Assembly (NCBI GenBank): GCA_023379555.1
Contig: JAMCQR010000049.1
Span: 1-8,706, forward strand
DNA: 8,706 nucleotides
Direction: 5' to 3'
From: Thermoplasmatota archaeon
Lineage (GTDB): Archaea > Thermoplasmatota > Thermoplasmata > Thermoplasmatales > GCA-001856825
Part shown: piece after piece, positions 6,535-8,706 of the stretch
How positions within the stretch are numbered: the first letter of the stretch is position 1
How the letters are laid out: the number at the start of each line of letters is the position of its first letter
Program-made: the position numbers and the translations under genes
The notes under the pieces: model-generated
The model's input: the letters and a program-made list of their open reading frames with translations, nothing else
The model's database searches: none
What the model was told of the DNA's origin: nothing

Positions 6535-8326
6535 TGGAATCGTCAGATTTCAACCTGTTCTTAACAGCGATCCCTCTTTGAAAAGCAATCATTTCATCCC
6601 TGTTGAGGATCGCCCTGCCATAAGCCAGTAATTTGTCTTCCTTGTCGACAATGAGAACATCGTCGTGTGGCCTGATCAAGGGATCTGCATCCTCTACAAA
6701 TTTAGCGAATACATTTCTTCCTTCCTTTATGAATTCTGCCACCTCTTGGTCAATTACTACCCTGTGACGGGGGTATTCGAAGTGTGAATGAATCAACTTC
6801 GCCCCTGCGTAGTTGAGGCTAAACAGACCATCCGAAGCCCTCAGTGCAAGTATTGGCTCGTCTTCGCGAAATACGTTCCTAATCTTTCCGGTGTTCTTGC
6901 TCCTCTGCACCCTGATGCTGCTTCTGTCTAAGATAGAGAAGAGCCTCTTACTAAACTGGTACTCAAATATGCGGTCCACCTTGTCAATCAGGAATTCTTT
7001 CCATTCGTCCTTCTCAAACTTTGAGATATCCTTTGAACTTTCGTAATATTCTCCAGGAAATAGGGACTGAGCAACTGGGTAGGTTTCATCGAGAAACAAT
7101 GGGACCGTTCCGAAGTGGGTTTGAACCTCTATCCCTGGAATTTCCGCATAATAAGAGTAAGGTTTCTTATCGATCTTTACTCCTTGGCCCGATTGGGTAA
7201 TGCGAGAAATGAATCTTCTTACGTCCGGTCTCTTAAGCGTTTCTTCCCCCACGTAGAATACTGGGGTCTTTCTAGAACGTGGTTCATACTTCTCGGTGTA
7301 TTCGTAGAAATCGAGGATCCTCCTGTAAGCTTCAAGCAAGAGGGGATGGGAATGCGCGCGATACTCTGCGTAGTTCCAGATGTTTTCGGAGCGTATCTGT
7401 TGTTTTATGTTTTCCAGTTCTTTTACTGATACGTACAGGTTATGTTTTCCAATTACAGTTGTTCTTTCTTCTCTAGAAAGAGATTCCAGTTCCTTTTCAG
7501 AGTACTTGTCAAAATACGGGGAAGCAGGTAGTTCCTCAGCAAAATCCTTAAGGTCTACCGTGCCTGTTTCAGTCAGTATCCTATCGTCCCTTGCATACTT
7601 GATGTATGCCGAAGAGTCAATGACATCCACCCCCATGAGGAATAGAATGGGAAAGAACATTGGATGGCCAGCCCCAAAAGCATGAATCACATTTGAACTC
7701 TTCATGTTTGACTTGGAATTCAATACGGCATCCACTACTTGCGAATACATGTATCTCTCCATAAACGGAACGATCCCACCTATCGGGAAATACTCACTGT
7801 CCAGTGATCCCATCATTCTTGCACTTTCCGTCCGCAGATCCTGATATACTCCTCCCTGAATGGGGAGTGCAATGTACTTGCCAGTTTCCTTGATTGCCTC
7901 TTTTCCCCTTCTGAAATTCTCTGAAACATCTTCGCTTACCTTTTCGTGGGAATGGTCCATTTCAGAGAAAATATCTCTTATAGTGATTATGTCCGAATTT
8001 ATGCCTTCTTGATACTTTACCATCTCGAGATTGCCTGCGTTGAGTTCTCCATACATGTGTTCCTGGAAAGTTCCTGAATCGGTCATTACTAGACCTTGGA
8101 AATTCAGGAGGTCGTGAATGTCATTACCAACTTGAAATCCTCCCTTCCTCAGAATGTAGGAGTTGGTTATCACTCCCCGTAATTTAAGCTCCTTAACAAA
8201 CGAGACCCAAGGTTCTGCTTTGAAAGGATGCAAAACTGGTAAAAGGACTGGAGTTTGAATTCTTTTATTGTAGATTTCCAGTTCTCCAATTCTAGCTAAT
8301 CCATCCCGGTGAAGAATCTGGAACAT
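6530..8326 (-). CDS. tgtA: Archaeosine tRNA-guanine(15) transglycosylase TgtA
   Basis: TgtA exchanges guanine at position 15 of the tRNA D-loop for preQ0, the first tRNA-level step to archaeosine. The 598-residue protein has the full archaeal layout: a TIM-barrel catalytic domain (about 1-330), a middle region, and a C-terminal PUA RNA-binding domain (about 520-592; PRHRVVIDQEVAEFIKEG, RPHDDVLIV, LLAYGRAIL). The nucleophile Asp83 lies in MTDSGTFQ and the second Asp237 in VDVIDSSAYIKYARDDR. Their 154-residue spacing equals that of Asp95 and Asp249 in the Pyrococcus horikoshii enzyme. PIQGG (155-159) and PIGGIVPFMER (181-191) are substrate-pocket segments. The CxCxxC zinc motif expected after the second Asp is replaced by ASPYFD (268-273), although the later His (295, KHNLYV) remains; the protein has no cysteine at all. 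Intact aspartates argue against ArcS. The ATG start gives the family's MFxIxxRDGxARIG opening. Confidence 0.95.
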   Translation of the reverse strand: MFQILHRDGLARIGELEIYNKRIQTPVLLPVLHPFKAEPWVSFVKELKLRGVITNSYILRKGGFQVGNDIHDLLNFQGLVMTDSGTFQEHMYGELNAGNLEMVKYQEGINSDIITIRDIFSEMDHSHEKVSEDVSENFRRGKEAIKETGKYIALPIQGGVYQDLRTESARMMGSLDSEYFPIGGIVPFMERYMYSQVVDAVLNSKSNMKSSNVIHAFGAGHPMFFPILFLMGVDVIDSSAYIKYARDDRILTETGTVDLKDFAEELPASPYFDKYSEKELESLSREERTTVIGKHNLYVSVKELENIKQQIRSENIWNYAEYRAHSHPLLLEAYRRILDFYEYTEKYEPRSRKTPVFYVGEETLKRPDVRRFISRITQSGQGVKIDKKPYSYYAEIPGIEVQTHFGTVPLFLDETYPVAQSLFPGEYYESSKDISKFEKDEWKEFLIDKVDRIFEYQFSKRLFSILDRSSIRVQRSKNTGKIRNVFREDEPILALRASDGLFSLNYAGAKLIHSHFEYPRHRVVIDQEVAEFIKEGRNVFAKFVEDADPLIRPHDDVLIVDKEDKLLAYGRAILNRDEMIAFQRGIAVKNRLKSDDSS

Positions 8327-8340
8327 CGAACAGATCTAAT

Positions 8341-8372
8341 CAAAAAATAACTGGTAGGTGTGATTCACCTAC
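8341..8372 (-). terminator. Hairpin plus T-run terminator of alba
   Basis: On the minus strand GTAGGTG and CACCTAC form a 7-base perfect stem around a five-base loop (8354-8372). Three bases later comes the run TTATTTTTTG. The upstream arm contains the alba TAG stop, so the hairpin begins within the stop codon. Archaeal termination depends mainly on the T-run; the stem may aid it or protect the mRNA 3' end. The same T/A-rich stretch lies 15 to 25 bases before the tgtA ATG and may contribute to its promoter, but I cannot identify a convincing TATA box there. Confidence 0.6.
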
Positions 8373-8650
8373 TTCTTAAGGATTATCTCTATCGAGGACA
8401 CGTTGCTTTCTCCATCCTCTCTCTGAACTTTTTCCGTCGCAATCTTCACGTCTTGGTACGTTACTTTGGTCTTCATCATTGATTCCATTCGGTTCCTCAC
8501 GATTTCAGCAACGTCTACGGCCCTCTTTATTGCCATTCCTCTGGCTTTGATTGAGACTTCGTTCGCCCCATTTGTGAAGAGCATTATTGTGCTAAAAACA
8601 TAGTTTTCTGTTGGTTTTTTCCCGATGAATATAGTGTTGTTATCAGCCAT
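8369..8650 (-). CDS. albA: Chromatin protein Alba
   Basis: Alba is a small dimeric archaeal protein that coats DNA and also binds RNA. The 93-residue protein aligns along its length with Sso10b. IFIGKKPTENYV (7-18) carries the paired DNA-contact lysines Lys11/Lys12, equivalent to Lys16/Lys17, the site of regulatory acetylation in Sulfolobus. SIKARGMAIKRAVDVAEIVRNR (starting at 33) is the central family signature. VSSIEIILKK forms the final strand. Two positions differ from Sso10b: Arg44 is Met39 and the dimer-dimer contact Phe60 is Met55. The open frame extends three codons upstream to a GTG at 8659, but that GTG is part of the GGTGAT Shine-Dalgarno, so the ATG at 8650 is chosen. The gene has its own promoter and terminator, suggesting a monocistronic, strongly expressed unit. 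Confidence 0.96.
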   Translation of the reverse strand: MADNNTIFIGKKPTENYVFSTIMLFTNGANEVSIKARGMAIKRAVDVAEIVRNRMESMMKTKVTYQDVKIATEKVQREDGESNVSSIEIILKK

Positions 8651-8654
8651 TGGT

Positions 8655-8660
8655 ATCACC
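8655..8660 (-). promoter_or_regulatory. Shine-Dalgarno site that fixes the alba start
   Basis: GGTGAT is an exact match to the core complement of the archaeal 16S rRNA 3' end. It is followed by ACCA and then ATG, a four-base spacing. It contains the GTG that would otherwise be the longest-frame start. The predicted transcription start (about 8660) would leave a leader of only about ten bases, made up almost entirely of this site. Confidence 0.7.
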
Positions 8661-8680
8661 AGAATTGTCTCAACGACAAA

Positions 8681-8690
8681 TCATATTTAA
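8681..8690 (-). promoter_or_regulatory. TATA box of alba
   Basis: On the minus strand TTAAATATGA is preceded by a purine-rich GAGGAAAAAA stretch that would serve as the TFB recognition element. The centre lies about 25 bases before the predicted transcription start near 8660. This is the best-formed promoter in the window, in keeping with high expression of a chromatin protein. Confidence 0.65.
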
Positions 8691-8706
8691 TTTTTTCCTC
8701 AGGTTG

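Noticed and set aside
6813..7685. Several plus-strand open frames of 65 to 104 codons inside tgtA
   Set aside because: They lie opposite a clearly homologous gene, overlap each other, have no promoter or ribosome site, and their translations show no protein-like pattern.
6530..8326. The possibility that the tgtA gene is the paralogue ArcS (TgtA2)
   Set aside because: Both transglycosylase aspartates and the preQ0-pocket motifs are intact with correct spacing, which ArcS lacks.
8667..8679. TGTC-n5-GACA inverted repeat near the alba transcription start as an operator
   Set aside because: Four-base arms are expected often by chance and nothing else supports it.
1..8706. Mobile element, CRISPR array, defence island or other new multi-gene system
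   Set aside because: All sizeable genes but two belong to core metabolism or information processing, gaps are under 60 bases, and there are no transposase, integrase, repeat-spacer or tRNA-junction signals.

Overview
This window reads as ordinary, gene-dense archaeal chromosome from a Euryarchaeota-like organism, most likely of the Thermoplasmata. The domain is clear: it carries Alba chromatin protein, ribosomal protein eS17 (S17e), the catalytic primase subunit PriS and the archaeosine enzyme TgtA. Promoters are TATA-box type, about 25 bases ahead of apparently leaderless starts, and arginine is mostly AGG/AGA. The narrower placement in Thermoplasmata is an inference from overall protein resemblance. 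There is no sign of a mobile element, CRISPR array, tRNA or rRNA. All intergenic gaps are under 60 bases.

Layout, plus strand. The window opens inside a PhoU-like DUF47 gene (5' end missing). A TATA box then drives purS-purL-purQ, the three subunits of FGAM synthetase (step four of de novo purine synthesis), packed with overlapping stop and start codons. A second TATA box lies across the purQ stop. It precedes a gene for an unrecognised secreted or membrane-anchored protein rich in N-glycosylation sequons, which overlaps priS by 8 bases. A third promoter precedes the gene for eS17.

Layout, minus strand. From the right edge inward: alba (TATA box, short leader with a clear Shine-Dalgarno, hairpin terminator), tgtA, then a COG3375-type GNAT protein. 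The GNAT gene meets the eS17 gene tail to tail with only 2 bases between stop codons.

The genes do not form one pathway. Purine synthesis is the only complete functional unit (PurS bridge, PurL synthetase, PurQ glutaminase). The rest are information-processing genes (priS, eS17, tgtA, alba) plus two of unknown role. I found no new multi-gene system. The most notable points are the loss of expected zinc-binding cysteines in two enzymes (TgtA, which has no cysteine at all, and PriS), a substitution in Alba at its dimer-dimer contact position, and the unexplained glycoprotein-like gene coupled to priS. Several gene starts were moved from the longest open frame using promoters, Shine-Dalgarno sites and family alignment.
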